From positions 1 to 64,000 of the forward strand of contig NZ_JAUOPC010000006.1 of the NCBI RefSeq assembly GCF_030546805.1: 64,000 nt of DNA, written 5' to 3'. The notes under the pieces were generated by a model, which did no database searches, was not told the DNA's origin, and saw nothing but the letters and a program-made list of their open reading frames with translations. The DNA comes from Cyclobacterium sp. 1_MG-2023. Lineage in GTDB: Bacteria > Bacteroidota > Bacteroidia > Cytophagales > Cyclobacteriaceae. The stretch's first letter is position 1, and every line of letters begins with the position of its first letter. The position numbers and the translations under genes are program-made. Below, piece after piece: positions 15,622-24,309 of this stretch.

Positions 15622-17307
15622 TTAATGGTTATGGGCTTCTCCGGCTCCTCTAGGGATCCTAATTTCTTGAATCATTTCCTGTACATCCTCCGGTGGTGGT
15701 GGGGTAAGTTTGGAAACAACATAACAAACAACAAAATTTATTACCATTCCCATGGTGCCAATTCCTTCGGGCGAAATGCCGAACCACCAATTGTCCATGG
15801 AATTGGATTCTGGTTGAATAAATTTAAAATAGATAATATAGGCAAGGGTAAAAACCAATCCGGTCACCATGCCCGCTATTGCGCCTTCTTTATTCATTCG
15901 GGTAGAAAATATACCCATAATTATTACAGGAAAAAAGGATGCTGCAGCCAATCCAAAAGCAAAGGCCACTACTTCGGCCACAAATCCCGGTGGGTTGATG
16001 CCAAAGTAGCCGGCAATTATAACTGCAAAAGCAGCGGAAACCCTTGCGATGATTAACTCGGTTTTTTCGGTCATCTCCGGAACAAATGTCCTAAACAAAT
16101 CCCTGGAAACTGAGGTGGAAATAACCAATAGCAGACCTGCTGCGGTAGATAAGGCAGCGGCCATCCCTCCGGCAGCAACAAGCCCTACTACCCAGTTGGG
16201 CAATACAGCAATCTCCGGAGCTGCCAATACCATGATGTCCTTATCTATATTGAGTTCATTGGTCTCAGGATTTGGCGTATACTGAACGATACCGTCATTG
16301 TTTACATCATCAACGGTTATTAGATTGGTTTTTTTCCAATTTTCTACCCATACAGGTAATTCATTTACAGGCTTATCTGCCACTGTATCGATGGCATTGT
16401 ATATTCCGAAAGCAGCAATGGCTGGGGCTGTGGTATACAAAATGGCAATAAATACCAAAGCATATCCGGCAGATAATCTTGCATCTTTTACCCTCGGCAC
16501 GGTAAAAAACCGAACAATCACATGTGGTAAGCCGGCCGTACCAACCATCAGTGCCAGGGTAATGGCAAAAATATCTGTCATTGATTTCCTTCCGGATGTA
16601 TATTCCTCAAAACCCATGTCCAATAACACCCCATCCAACTTATCTAAAAGATAAGTTCCATCTTGAACGGTGCCTCCTAAGCCCAATTGAGGAATTGGAT
16701 TGCCGGTCAACTGAATAGAAATAAATATGGCAGGTACCATAAAAGCAAAAATCAGCACACAATATTGGGCTACCTGAGTATAGGTAATTCCTTTCATTCC
16801 TCCCATCACGGCATAGAAAAACACGATGGTCATTCCTATGAGCACTCCGGTTTCAATATCCACTTCCAGGTACCTTGAGAAAACTATGCCTACGCCACGC
16901 ATCTGTCCGGCTACATAAGTAAAAGAGATAAAGAGGGCACAAAATACAGCTACCACACGGGCCTTGTTGCTGTAATACCTGTCCCCTACAAAATCCGGGA
17001 CGGTAAATTTTCCAAACTTCCGGAGATAAGGGGCCAGCAATAGCGCCAAAAGCACATAGCCTCCGGTCCAGCCCATTAGATAAACAGATCCATCATATCC
17101 GGAAAAAGCGATAATTCCGGCCATGGAAATAAAGGAAGCGGCTGACATCCAGTCGGCCGCAGTGGCCATACCGTTTGCCAAAGGGGAAACCCCTCCCCCT
17201 GCTGTATAAAATTCTTTGGTTGATCCTGCTCTGGTATAGATGGCAATGCCGATATACAGGGCAAAAGACAGACCTACCAGAATGTAGGTCCAAGTTAAAA
17301 TATCCAT
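15622..17307 (-). CDS. Sodium:solute symporter, ActP-like (VC_2705 subfamily), 561 aa
   Basis: A sodium/solute symporter with about 13 membrane helices. Motifs include FYTAGGGVSPLANGMATAADWMSAASF near the N-terminus, typical of the acetate permease group, and GLAAASFFPVIIMGIFS near the C-terminus. A soluble insertion of about 60 residues (NELPVWVENWKK...) between helices, at about residues 300-360, is characteristic of the VC_2705 subfamily. It is coupled to the upstream DUF4212 gene (23 bp gap), an obligate-looking partner in these systems, and to acs downstream. Acetate or another short carboxylate is the likely substrate. Confidence 0.92.
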   Translation of the reverse strand: MDILTWTYILVGLSFALYIGIAIYTRAGSTKEFYTAGGGVSPLANGMATAADWMSAASFISMAGIIAFSGYDGSVYLMGWTGGYVLLALLLAPYLRKFGKFTVPDFVGDRYYSNKARVVAVFCALFISFTYVAGQMRGVGIVFSRYLEVDIETGVLIGMTIVFFYAVMGGMKGITYTQVAQYCVLIFAFMVPAIFISIQLTGNPIPQLGLGGTVQDGTYLLDKLDGVLLDMGFEEYTSGRKSMTDIFAITLALMVGTAGLPHVIVRFFTVPRVKDARLSAGYALVFIAILYTTAPAIAAFGIYNAIDTVADKPVNELPVWVENWKKTNLITVDDVNNDGIVQYTPNPETNELNIDKDIMVLAAPEIAVLPNWVVGLVAAGGMAAALSTAAGLLLVISTSVSRDLFRTFVPEMTEKTELIIARVSAAFAVIIAGYFGINPPGFVAEVVAFAFGLAAASFFPVIIMGIFSTRMNKEGAIAGMVTGLVFTLAYIIYFKFIQPESNSMDNWWFGISPEGIGTMGMVINFVVCYVVSKLTPPPPEDVQEMIQEIRIPRGAGEAHNH

Positions 17308-17330
17308 AGGTAGGTGATTATTTATAAGGG

Positions 17331-17594
17331 TTACTTTTCATTGACATCAAATTCCTCATCTAGCTTATTCATCCGATATACGTAAACGAAAATCAATATA
17401 ACGAAAGAAAATATGGAGCCCTGCTGCGCAAACCAAAAGCCTAATTTATAGCCACCAATCTTGATAGCATTAAGCGGTTCAACAAGCAAAATTCCAAAGC
17501 CAAAAGAGACAATAAACCAAACCGCAAGAAGAATCAATAAGGTTCTAATATTGCGCTTCCAGTACTTTTGCATTTGTTGCTTATGGTTATCCAT
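17331..17594 (-). CDS. DUF4212 small membrane subunit of the symporter, 87 aa
   Basis: Two hydrophobic helices (about residues 14-36 and 50-72) with the family signature YWKRNIRTLLILLAVWF and GFWFAQQGSIFSFV. DUF4212 proteins are found directly before VC_2705-type symporters and are thought to be a small accessory subunit. It is the first gene of the acetate operon. No clear TTTG/TAnnTTTG promoter was found in the 170 bp before it. Confidence 0.92.
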   Translation of the reverse strand: MDNHKQQMQKYWKRNIRTLLILLAVWFIVSFGFGILLVEPLNAIKIGGYKLGFWFAQQGSIFSFVILIFVYVYRMNKLDEEFDVNEK

Positions 17595-17764
17595 GGGTAA
17601 GTATGTTTGAGTTTATTTGGTAAAAACAATCCTGAAATTATTTAAAAATTCCGTAACTATCAGCAAGAATCCGTTAATCTATCAAAAAAAAGACAGTTTC
17701 GGTATCTGCAATAGATGATTGGTTAAATTGGAAGAATAAAATAAGCATGAATTTATGAAAATTT

Positions 17765-18286
17765 CTATTGATCCAAAGACTTTTCGATAAAATCAATGGC
17801 TGCCCGCAAGCGTGCTTCCTCTCCTCCGCGAATGGTTTTCCAAGGCAATCCCGAGGTACGCACCTCATTTTCATAAACCTGCATAAAATGCGCACGCATG
17901 GCCGGATCAGCATGTTCGCGCTGGGGGTCATCTTTCCATGGAATGTCTATTGATGTGAGCAAATAAAGGGCATATTCTCTGCTATCGATTTGCTTCTTTA
18001 TCCATTCGTGGGTTTGCCTGAACTTATGCTCGCTCCACACTTTAACCACCCTAAGGTCTGTATCACAAAACAATTTACTTTCAGCCTTTTTTGCAAGATC
18101 CTCTTCCAATTTTACCTGCCCCTTCGCTATGGCCAACAAATCGGCATAGGTATAGGGTCGGTCCAAACCATCAATATATTCTCTGGCGTATTCCCTTACC
18201 CAAGGTTCATTATAATGGCTTGCCAATTGCCGGCTTAATGTACTTTTCCCTGTAGACTCCGGTCCAATGATTACAATTTTATGCAT
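17765..18286 (-). CDS. NadR-like nicotinamide riboside kinase, 173 aa
   Basis: A P-loop kinase: Walker A GPESTGKST at residues 8-16, followed by the NadR-type sequence LASHYNEPWVREYAREYIDGL, a Walker-B-like FCDTDLRVVKVWSEH, and a lid LLTSIDIPWKDDPQREH. This is the ribosylnicotinamide kinase domain of NadR without the adenylyltransferase and DNA-binding parts. It phosphorylates nicotinamide riboside to NMN in the cytoplasm. It shares one base with the stop of pnuC upstream (18286), so uptake and trapping of the same substrate are coupled. NAD salvage is well supported by this pairing. Confidence 0.88.
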   Translation of the reverse strand: MHKIVIIGPESTGKSTLSRQLASHYNEPWVREYAREYIDGLDRPYTYADLLAIAKGQVKLEEDLAKKAESKLFCDTDLRVVKVWSEHKFRQTHEWIKKQIDSREYALYLLTSIDIPWKDDPQREHADPAMRAHFMQVYENEVRTSGLPWKTIRGGEEARLRAAIDFIEKSLDQ

Positions 18287-18900
18287 CAGGCTTCAGCATA
18301 TTTTTTGGCAGCTTTTATCCAGACTATTAATCCGAACACTGCCAAAACAGTGAAAACTAAATACTGAAAAGAAGTAAGCACCAAACCCTTGTAAAAGTAA
18401 AGAGGCACTGAAACCAAATCCGTAATGATCCATGCAATCCAGTTTTCCACTTTCTTTTTGGCCATCAGCCACATTCCCACAAAAGCGGTGGAAGTGGTAA
18501 ATGAATCCCAATAAGGCACATCGCTGTCTGTAAAATTGATCAACACTAAATACAAGCTCAGATAGGAAATTGCCCATAAGGCCAAAGATTGAAACACTCC
18601 TGCTTTACTTAGCCAGGTGATGGGCACAACTGCTTTCCCGGGTTTTGGATTGGACCAAACATACCAACCATAAATGGACATGGAAAAATAATAGGCATTG
18701 ATGCCCATGTCTGCATACAGTTTTACTTGCAAACAAATCCAGACATAGATCAATGTACTGATGATCCCTGTGGGGAAAACCAATATATTTTCCTTCATCG
18801 AATAATATACTGAGCTTAGCCCAAATACAACTGCTATGCCTTCCAGCCAGCTCATGGCTGCTAAGCCATTTTCAATACCTTCTATAATATATTGCCAATC
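18286..18900 (-). CDS. pnuC: Nicotinamide riboside transporter PnuC, 204 aa
   Basis: Seven to eight membrane helices with the PnuC features: WLEGIAVVFGLSSVYYSMKENILVFPTGIIST at the start, SIYGWYVWSNP in the middle and NWIAWIITDLVSVPLYFYKGL near the end. The frame is open up to a TTG at 18948, but that codon lies inside the terminator stem of the upstream gene. A GTG at 18900 (protein starting VDWQYIIEG) or the ATG at 18855 is therefore more likely. It is paired with a NadR-like kinase, which favours nicotinamide riboside over thiamine (PnuT) as substrate. No TPP-type riboswitch is visible in the short upstream gap. Confidence 0.88.
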   Translation of the reverse strand, partial: DWQYIIEGIENGLAAMSWLEGIAVVFGLSSVYYSMKENILVFPTGIISTLIYVWICLQVKLYADMGINAYYFSMSIYGWYVWSNPKPGKAVVPITWLSKAGVFQSLALWAISYLSLYLVLINFTDSDVPYWDSFTTSTAFVGMWLMAKKKVENWIAWIITDLVSVPLYFYKGLVLTSFQYLVFTVLAVFGLIVWIKAAKKYAEA

Positions 18901-18937
18901 CACGGCCCGAAATTGCGATATATTTTTAACAAAAAAA

Positions 18938-18974
18938 ATCAGCACCAAAGTTTGTGAAAACTCCGGTGCTGATT
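18938..18974 (-). terminator. Terminator of the GMC oxidoreductase gene
   Basis: On the minus strand AAATCAGCACC pairs with GGTGCTGATTT around a loop of about 14 bases and is followed by T8. It lies 25 bp past the stop of the 18999-20741 gene and directly before pnuC, which excludes the far-upstream TTG as the pnuC start. Confidence 0.75.
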
Positions 18975-18998
18975 TCTCTATTTCCTACTACAGCTTTA

Positions 18999-20741
18999 TT
19001 AGCCGATATTTTTCTTCTTAAGCTGATCTACGATGTACTCAGATGTTCTGATAGAGAGTGCCAAAATCGTCCAAGTTGGATTTTTATCTGCTTGAGAAAC
19101 AAATGGCCCGGCATCTACCACAAACAAATTGTCGCACTCATGTGCTTGAGAATACTTGTTCAAAACAGAAGTATTGGGGTCATTGCCCATTCTGGTAGTT
19201 CCTACTTCATGAATAATTCTTCCGGGTGCTTCCAAGCCGTACTTGGTGTCGGCGCCGGGCTTCTTGCCCATCACTGTAGCACCCATGGCATCAAACACTT
19301 CCTCAAAAGTTTCCTGCATGTGCTTGGCTTGTTTGACTTCATGTTCAGTCCAATTGTAATTGAATCGAAGCACAGGGATACCAAATTTATCTACAACAGT
19401 AGGATCAATTTCGCAGTAATTATCGTATTGAGGAACAGATTCTCCTCTGCCTGCGATCCCAACTGTGGCCCCATAAATATTTCTGATGTCTTGTTTTAGT
19501 CCTGCACCATAGCCTCCATTTGGTCTTGGTTTACCAAATTCATCCTGCATGTATTTACGCATGGATTCCATACCAAATCCAAATCCATAATTGGGTTGGC
19601 GCATGCCACCCCCAAACTCAAGGTGATAACCTCTTGGGAAATCAAGTTTTTTGTTGTCTAGCCACCATGGAGTATATACATGAAGTGAACCCACACCATC
19701 CTCATTGTACTTGTCCCTTGCTAAGAAATCTGTCATCAATGCAGATCTGCTTGCCCCTGTAGAGTCATGCAAATACCTGCCCAATGTTCCACTGCTGTTG
19801 GACAATCCATTAGGGTGTTTGGTAGAGGCAGAATTCATCATGATTCTAGCCGTTTCACCGGCAGAGGCACCTAAAACCACAACCCTGGCTTTCAGCTTGT
19901 ACTCTTTCATGTCCACCTTGCTCACATAGGAAACACCCGTCGCTTCTCCTTTGTCATTGGTGGTAACCTTACGCACCATGGCATAAGTATATAAATCTAC
20001 ATTTCCTTTTTTGATTGCCGGTTTTACCAAAACGGTTCCTGCAGAGAAATCACCATAAACCTGGCAACCCCTGTTACATTGTGCACAGAAAAAACAAGCG
20101 CCTCTTTCATTGTTTACAGGACGAGTTAACACTGACACCCTTGAAGGCAAAACCGGAAGGTTGATTTTCTTGCCGGCCTTGGTAAAGGCTGCTTCGTGCA
20201 ACCTTGGCTTTGGCGGAGGTAAAAAGTTTCCATCAGGTTCATTTCTCATGCCTTCTTTAGAACCGAAGACACCGATCATTTTATCTACCCTGTCATAGAA
20301 TGGTTTAACATCATCATAGCCTATCGGCCAGTCATCTCCTAAACCATCAATACTTCTTCGCTTAAAATCATCCGGCCCAAAACGTAAGGAAATCCTTCCC
20401 CAGTGATTGGTTCTTCCACCAACCATTCTGGATCGAAACCAGTCAAACTCAGTACCGTCTTTTCTGGTATAAGGTTCTCCTTCTATTTCCCATCCACCAT
20501 AGGCAGCATCAAAATCACCAAAAGCCCGCACAGTATTGGCACCTCTTCTCGGTGATTCCCAAGGAAACCTCAATTGGGTTCTATATTCTTCCATTGCCGG
20601 GTCAAAGTCACTCCCCGCTTCTACAACAGCTACACTTAAACCGGATTCTGAAAGAATTTTGCTTGCCATTCCGCCTCCGGCGCCGGAACCTACAATGATC
20701 ACATCATAGGTGTCCATGGATGATTTTATTTCAAAGCTCAT
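18999..20741 (-). CDS. GMC-family FAD oxidoreductase with a Cys cluster, 580 aa
   Basis: A glucose-methanol-choline type flavoenzyme that oxidises an alcohol or sugar. The FAD-binding Rossmann motif is VIIVGSGAGGGMASKIL near the N-terminus. The C-terminal active-site region has HEVGTTRMG and NPTWTILAL. Residues 216-226 (RGACFFCAQCNRGCQ) hold four cysteines. C216, C222 and C226 have the C-x5-C-x3-C spacing that binds a 3Fe-4S cluster in the catalytic subunit of bacterial FAD-glucose dehydrogenase. I place the start at the ATG at 20741; an upstream TTG would add 13 residues. No Tat signal or hitch-hiker subunit is adjacent, so the electron acceptor is unclear. Confidence 0.9.
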   Translation of the reverse strand: MSFEIKSSMDTYDVIIVGSGAGGGMASKILSESGLSVAVVEAGSDFDPAMEEYRTQLRFPWESPRRGANTVRAFGDFDAAYGGWEIEGEPYTRKDGTEFDWFRSRMVGGRTNHWGRISLRFGPDDFKRRSIDGLGDDWPIGYDDVKPFYDRVDKMIGVFGSKEGMRNEPDGNFLPPPKPRLHEAAFTKAGKKINLPVLPSRVSVLTRPVNNERGACFFCAQCNRGCQVYGDFSAGTVLVKPAIKKGNVDLYTYAMVRKVTTNDKGEATGVSYVSKVDMKEYKLKARVVVLGASAGETARIMMNSASTKHPNGLSNSSGTLGRYLHDSTGASRSALMTDFLARDKYNEDGVGSLHVYTPWWLDNKKLDFPRGYHLEFGGGMRQPNYGFGFGMESMRKYMQDEFGKPRPNGGYGAGLKQDIRNIYGATVGIAGRGESVPQYDNYCEIDPTVVDKFGIPVLRFNYNWTEHEVKQAKHMQETFEEVFDAMGATVMGKKPGADTKYGLEAPGRIIHEVGTTRMGNDPNTSVLNKYSQAHECDNLFVVDAGPFVSQADKNPTWTILALSIRTSEYIVDQLKKKNIG

Positions 20742-21031
20742 TGATGATTGTTTTGAGTTTATTGTTAATTGACCTCCCAAAATAGGAGTTTAAAGCTAAT
20801 TATTCACCATTTGCAAAACCAACTAAAGGCTGATTCCTCAATAAAATGCCAGTAAATCCAAATTTTATTTGCTTTCACCCTCATGCCCATGCCCTATCCA
20901 TGAATATAAGGCTGATTCACTTGCTTTTACCGACGAATATTTTTATTAATTATTTTGAAAAAGAATCCGCCTACTTTAAGATTCATTTATTGTCGACTGC
21001 AATAAAGGTTTTTAGATGTTTAAAATTTTAT

Positions 21032-21063
21032 TTTGGCCAAACATTTACTATCCTTATACTTTG
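21032..21063 (+). promoter_or_regulatory. Promoter of the dehydratase gene
   Basis: TTTG (21032-21035), 19 bp, then TATACTTTG (21055-21063), close to TTTG-N19-TAnnTTTG with one extra base in the second box. It lies in the 389-bp divergent gap between the GMC gene and the dehydratase, and leaves a 5' leader of about 60 nt. I see no other structure in this gap. Confidence 0.55.
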
Positions 21064-21130
21064 AATGGATCGAAAAGTACTACCCTTGCCGGGTTGTTCA
21101 CTTTTTAGCAAATATTAATATAACCCAAAA

Positions 21131-22846
21131 ATGAATAAAAAGGAAAGAAGAAGCCAAGGCTGGTTCGGAAAAACTGGCAAGGATGGTCTAATTTACAGGT
21201 CATGGTTTAAGAAACAAGGCATCCCAACCCACGAACTGGGAGGTAAACCAATCATTGGCATCTGTAATACTTGGTCTGAGTTAACACCCTGTAATTCTCA
21301 TTTTAGAGAATTGGCAGAATTTGTAAAAAAAGGCATCTTGGAAGCAGGTGGCTATCCGGTAGAATTTCCGGTAATGTCATTGGGTGAAACAGTGATGAAA
21401 CCTACTGCCATGCTTTACCGAAACCTGGCAAGCATGGATACAGAAGAATCCATCCGTGCCAATCCTTTGGACGGGGTAGTTTTACTCTGCGGTTGTGACA
21501 AAACCACTCCTTCATTGGTTATGGGAGCGGCGAGTGTAAACTTGCCCACCATCGTGGTTTCCGGCGGGCCAATGCTTACAGGAAGGTATAGAGGCAAGGA
21601 AATTAGTACCAGTGATATCTGGAGATTTAGCGAAAGTGCACGTTCAGGTGAAATCAATCAAGCAGAGCTTTATATCGCAGAATCAGGCCTTTGCCGAAGT
21701 GACGGGCATTGTGGGGTCATGGGTACTGCTTCAACCATGGCTTGTATGGTGGAATCTCTCGGCTTGTCACTTCCCGGAAACGCGGCTATTCCGGCTCCGG
21801 ATACCGGCAGAAAAGTAATGGCGCATATGTCCGGAATGGAAATCGTCAAAATGGTTGAAAATGACCTGAAGATGTCTGATATCCTGACCAGAGAGGCCTT
21901 TGAAAATGCCATCATGGTCAATGCTGCCATTGGTGGTTCCACCAACTTTGTCATCCACCTATTGGCCATTGCAGGCAGAATGGGCATAGAACTTAATCTG
22001 GAAGATTTTGATAAATATTCGGCAGAAATCCCTCTTCTGGCCAACTTACAGCCATCAGGAAAGTATTTTATGGAGGATTTTTACTACGCGGGAGGTTTGC
22101 CTCCGGTTATTCGACAGCTAAAAGACCACCTGCACAATGAGGCCATGACGGTAACGGGACAGGGCATAGGTAAGAACAATGAAAAATTTGAAAATTATAA
22201 CAAAGAGGTAATTGCAGCCATTGATGAACCTTTCAATCCTTTGTCAGGAATTGTAGTGCTCAAAGGAAACCTTTGCGAAACAGGCTCCATAATCAAGCCT
22301 TCGGCTGCCAGTCCGGAATTGATGAAACATACAGGTAAGGCAGTAGTATTTGAAGACATCGATGATTACAAAAATAAAATTGATGATCCTGATCTTGATA
22401 TTGACGAAAATTCCATAATGGTGCTTAAGAATGTTGGTCCTAGAGGCTATCCGGGAATGCCGGAAGTGGGCAATATGGGATTGCCACCAAAAGTACTGGC
22501 CAAAGGCATCAAGGACATGGTCAGAATTTCTGATGGAAGAATGAGTGGCACCGGCTTTGGAACAGTAATCCTTCACGCCACTCCGGAAGCAGCAGAAGGA
22601 GGGAATTTTGCCGTGGTTCAAACAGGAGATGAAATAGAGCTTGATGTAGAAGCCCGAAAGCTAAATTTATTGGTATCAGATGAAGAGCTGACCAAAAGAA
22701 AAGCAGCTTGGAAAAAACCGGCCAGCCCTACAGAAAGAGGTTATGTAAGCCTGTATGTAAAAACCGTAGAACAAGCCAATTTAGGAGCCGATCTGGATTT
22801 CCTAAAAGGCAATTCAGGAAGTGAAGTCACCAAAGACTCTCATTAA
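21131..22846 (+). CDS. IlvD/Edd-family dehydratase, probably a sugar-acid dehydratase, 571 aa
   Basis: A metal-sulfur-cluster dehydratase of the IlvD/Edd family. The three cluster-region cysteine motifs are present: NTWSELTPCNSH, CGCDKTTPS and DGHCGVMGTAST. The conserved C-terminal block GMPEVGNMGLPPK ... RISDGRMSGTGFG is intact. The N-terminal RSWFKKQGIPTHELGGKPIIGI is more like L-arabinonate and pentonate/hexonate dehydratases than biosynthetic dihydroxy-acid dehydratase. The neighbouring SDR (65 bp gap) supports an oxidise-then-dehydrate sugar-acid route. Substrate is not determined. Confidence 0.9.
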   Translation: MNKKERRSQGWFGKTGKDGLIYRSWFKKQGIPTHELGGKPIIGICNTWSELTPCNSHFRELAEFVKKGILEAGGYPVEFPVMSLGETVMKPTAMLYRNLASMDTEESIRANPLDGVVLLCGCDKTTPSLVMGAASVNLPTIVVSGGPMLTGRYRGKEISTSDIWRFSESARSGEINQAELYIAESGLCRSDGHCGVMGTASTMACMVESLGLSLPGNAAIPAPDTGRKVMAHMSGMEIVKMVENDLKMSDILTREAFENAIMVNAAIGGSTNFVIHLLAIAGRMGIELNLEDFDKYSAEIPLLANLQPSGKYFMEDFYYAGGLPPVIRQLKDHLHNEAMTVTGQGIGKNNEKFENYNKEVIAAIDEPFNPLSGIVVLKGNLCETGSIIKPSAASPELMKHTGKAVVFEDIDDYKNKIDDPDLDIDENSIMVLKNVGPRGYPGMPEVGNMGLPPKVLAKGIKDMVRISDGRMSGTGFGTVILHATPEAAEGGNFAVVQTGDEIELDVEARKLNLLVSDEELTKRKAAWKKPASPTERGYVSLYVKTVEQANLGADLDFLKGNSGSEVTKDSH

Positions 22847-22861
22847 TTCATTCCCATTATT

Positions 22862-22892
22862 ACCGGAAAGCAAAGTTGTTTTCCGGTGATTT
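22862..22892 (+). terminator. Weak terminator or attenuator between dehydratase and SDR
   Basis: ACCGGAAA (22862-22869) pairs with TTTCCGGT (22880-22887), followed by GATTTTT. The stem is eight base pairs; it may reduce rather than stop read-through into the SDR gene 20 bp later. Confidence 0.5.
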
Positions 22893-22911
22893 TTAAACTT
22901 TACAAAACCCG

Positions 22912-23688
22912 ATGAATAAAACCAACACGGAAGCTGCTCCGGTAGCCTTAGTGACAGGAGCCGGTGTGGGCATAGGCTTTGAAATCGTTTTTTTACTGGC
23001 TTCCAGAGGGTATAAGGTCATGCTGAATGATTTAGATGAAGCTGCCACCATCAAAGCTTGTGAAAAGATCAACGACAGTTTTCCCCAGTCCTGCCAAGGC
23101 ATTTCCGGAGATGTGTCAGACACCCATTTCATTGAAAAAATGGTGCGACAAACGGTGGCAACTTTTGGCGCCATAGACGTGGCCGTAGCCAATGCAGGCA
23201 TCACTGTTTTTGGGGATTTCCTAACTTACAAAGAGGCGGATTTTCATAAAGTCATGCAACTTAACCTTGCAGGGAGCTTTTTCCTAGCCCAACAGGTATC
23301 CCTGCAAATGATTAAGCAGCAAACAGGAGGTAGCCTGCTCTTTATGTCTTCGGTTACCGGCCATCAGGCCCATAAAAATCTGGCAGCCTATGGCATGAGC
23401 AAAGCCGCATTGGAAATGCTTGCCAAAACCTTGGTGGTAGAACTTTCTCCCTACAAAATCAATGTAAATACCGTGGCTCCCGGAGCCACCATGACCGAGC
23501 GTACGGCTTCGGAAGAAGGCTATGAAAAAACCTGGTCGCAAATAACCCCCATGGGAAGGCCTGCTTATCCAAAAGACATTGCCGAGGCCGTGGGCTTTTT
23601 GGTCTCCCCTGCCGCAAGGCATATCACGGGACAAAGTCTGGTCATCGATGGAGGCTGGACTTCTACGAGTCCTTCGCCTTATCGCTAG
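22912..23688 (+). CDS. SDR-family oxidoreductase, 258 aa
   Basis: A classical short-chain dehydrogenase. The cofactor motif is TGAGVGIGFE at about residues 15-24, then NAG (ANAGITVFG), catalytic Ser in SSVTGHQ and the YxxxK pair in YGMSKAA. The C-terminal block is ITGQSLVIDGGW. The NDLDE acidic stretch after the second strand suggests NAD rather than NADP. Following the sugar-acid dehydratase, it probably oxidises a sugar or a deoxy-keto-sugar acid in the same route. Its codon use is richer in GC than the neighbouring accessory genes. Confidence 0.9.
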   Translation: MNKTNTEAAPVALVTGAGVGIGFEIVFLLASRGYKVMLNDLDEAATIKACEKINDSFPQSCQGISGDVSDTHFIEKMVRQTVATFGAIDVAVANAGITVFGDFLTYKEADFHKVMQLNLAGSFFLAQQVSLQMIKQQTGGSLLFMSSVTGHQAHKNLAAYGMSKAALEMLAKTLVVELSPYKINVNTVAPGATMTERTASEEGYEKTWSQITPMGRPAYPKDIAEAVGFLVSPAARHITGQSLVIDGGWTSTSPSPYR

Positions 23689-23704
23689 GGGATAATAAAT
23701 AAAT

Positions 23705-23737
23705 AGCTCTTCAAGGTTTTAAAAACCTTGAAGGGCT
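23705..23737. repeat. Inverted repeat of the CTTCAAGG family
   Basis: AGCTCTTCAAGGTTTT followed by AAAAACCTTGAAGGGCT: arms of 16 bases pair with one G-T wobble. It lies 16 bp after the SDR stop codon, where it may serve as a terminator. It is related to the perfect repeat at 8976-9010. Confidence 0.6.
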
Positions 23738-23762
23738 TAATAAAAAACACGAACGTAGGGGA

Positions 23763-24021
23763 GCACTTTGGATAGACTTTACGAAGCGATTTAAAATTGA
23801 ATCAGATAGTTACCTTACTTCGGTCATAAATTACATTCACCAAAATCCCGTAAAACAGAGATTTACGAGATTGGAGTTACAGTTCTTACTGGTCTCATCT
23901 TTCAGAAAAAACTACTTTGCTCGCAAGAAAGGAAGTAATAAGTTGGTTTGGGGGAGCAAAAGAATTTGCAAATTTTCATACCTCAAATAACGGAGGGCTT
24001 TTCGAAGAATGGGAATTTTAA
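23763..24021 (+). pseudogene. Remnant of an IS200/RAYT-type (Y1) transposase C-terminus
   Basis: In one frame from 23763 the translation reads ALWIDFTKRFKIESDSYLTS and then VINYIHQNPVKQRFT, the hallmark C-terminal block of Y1/REP-associated transposases. After a one-base frameshift near 23930 the frame resumes as EVISWFGGAKEFANFH and ends EEWEF-stop at 24021. The N-terminal HUH and Tyr regions are missing. It is therefore a dead fragment within the 620-bp gap 23689-24309; the rest of the gap carries a dispersed repeat. Confidence 0.75.
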
Positions 24022-24188
24022 ACCCGAAGCAGAAACCAATCGCTCTGTGTAGCGAGTTTATGACTTGACGCCAAAAGTGAACGGAATATTCAACCCGGAT
24101 TATGTAATAGGGTTCGTGATGAGTGTTGCAATCGCAAGAAAATCAGGCTATTTGGAGATTTTAGCATAGCACCGCTATGGTGAAATTG

Positions 24189-24267
24189 AAAACAGCAACG
24201 AAGTGGCTGATTTTGAAGCGATTTCAGCACGCAATAGATTGTCTATTACATATTTCGGGTTCAAACA
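24189..24267. repeat. Dispersed non-coding repeat, copy 1
   Basis: The core 24189-24230 begins AAAACAGCAACGAAGTGGC and ends GATTTCAGCAC. It matches 34522-34563 at 37 of 42 positions, and similarity continues through CTATT..GGGTT(C/A)AA. Neither copy has an open frame. Upstream flanks share only short words, so the copy limits are uncertain. Confidence 0.6.
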
Positions 24268-24309
24268 ACTTGCCATTGCCAAGCTTTGCTCAGCACTAAA
24301 TAAAACCCT

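Noticed and set aside
18901-18948. N-terminal extension of PnuC from a TTG codon
   Set aside because: The codon lies within the terminator stem of the upstream gene; a start at 18900 or 18855 is more credible.
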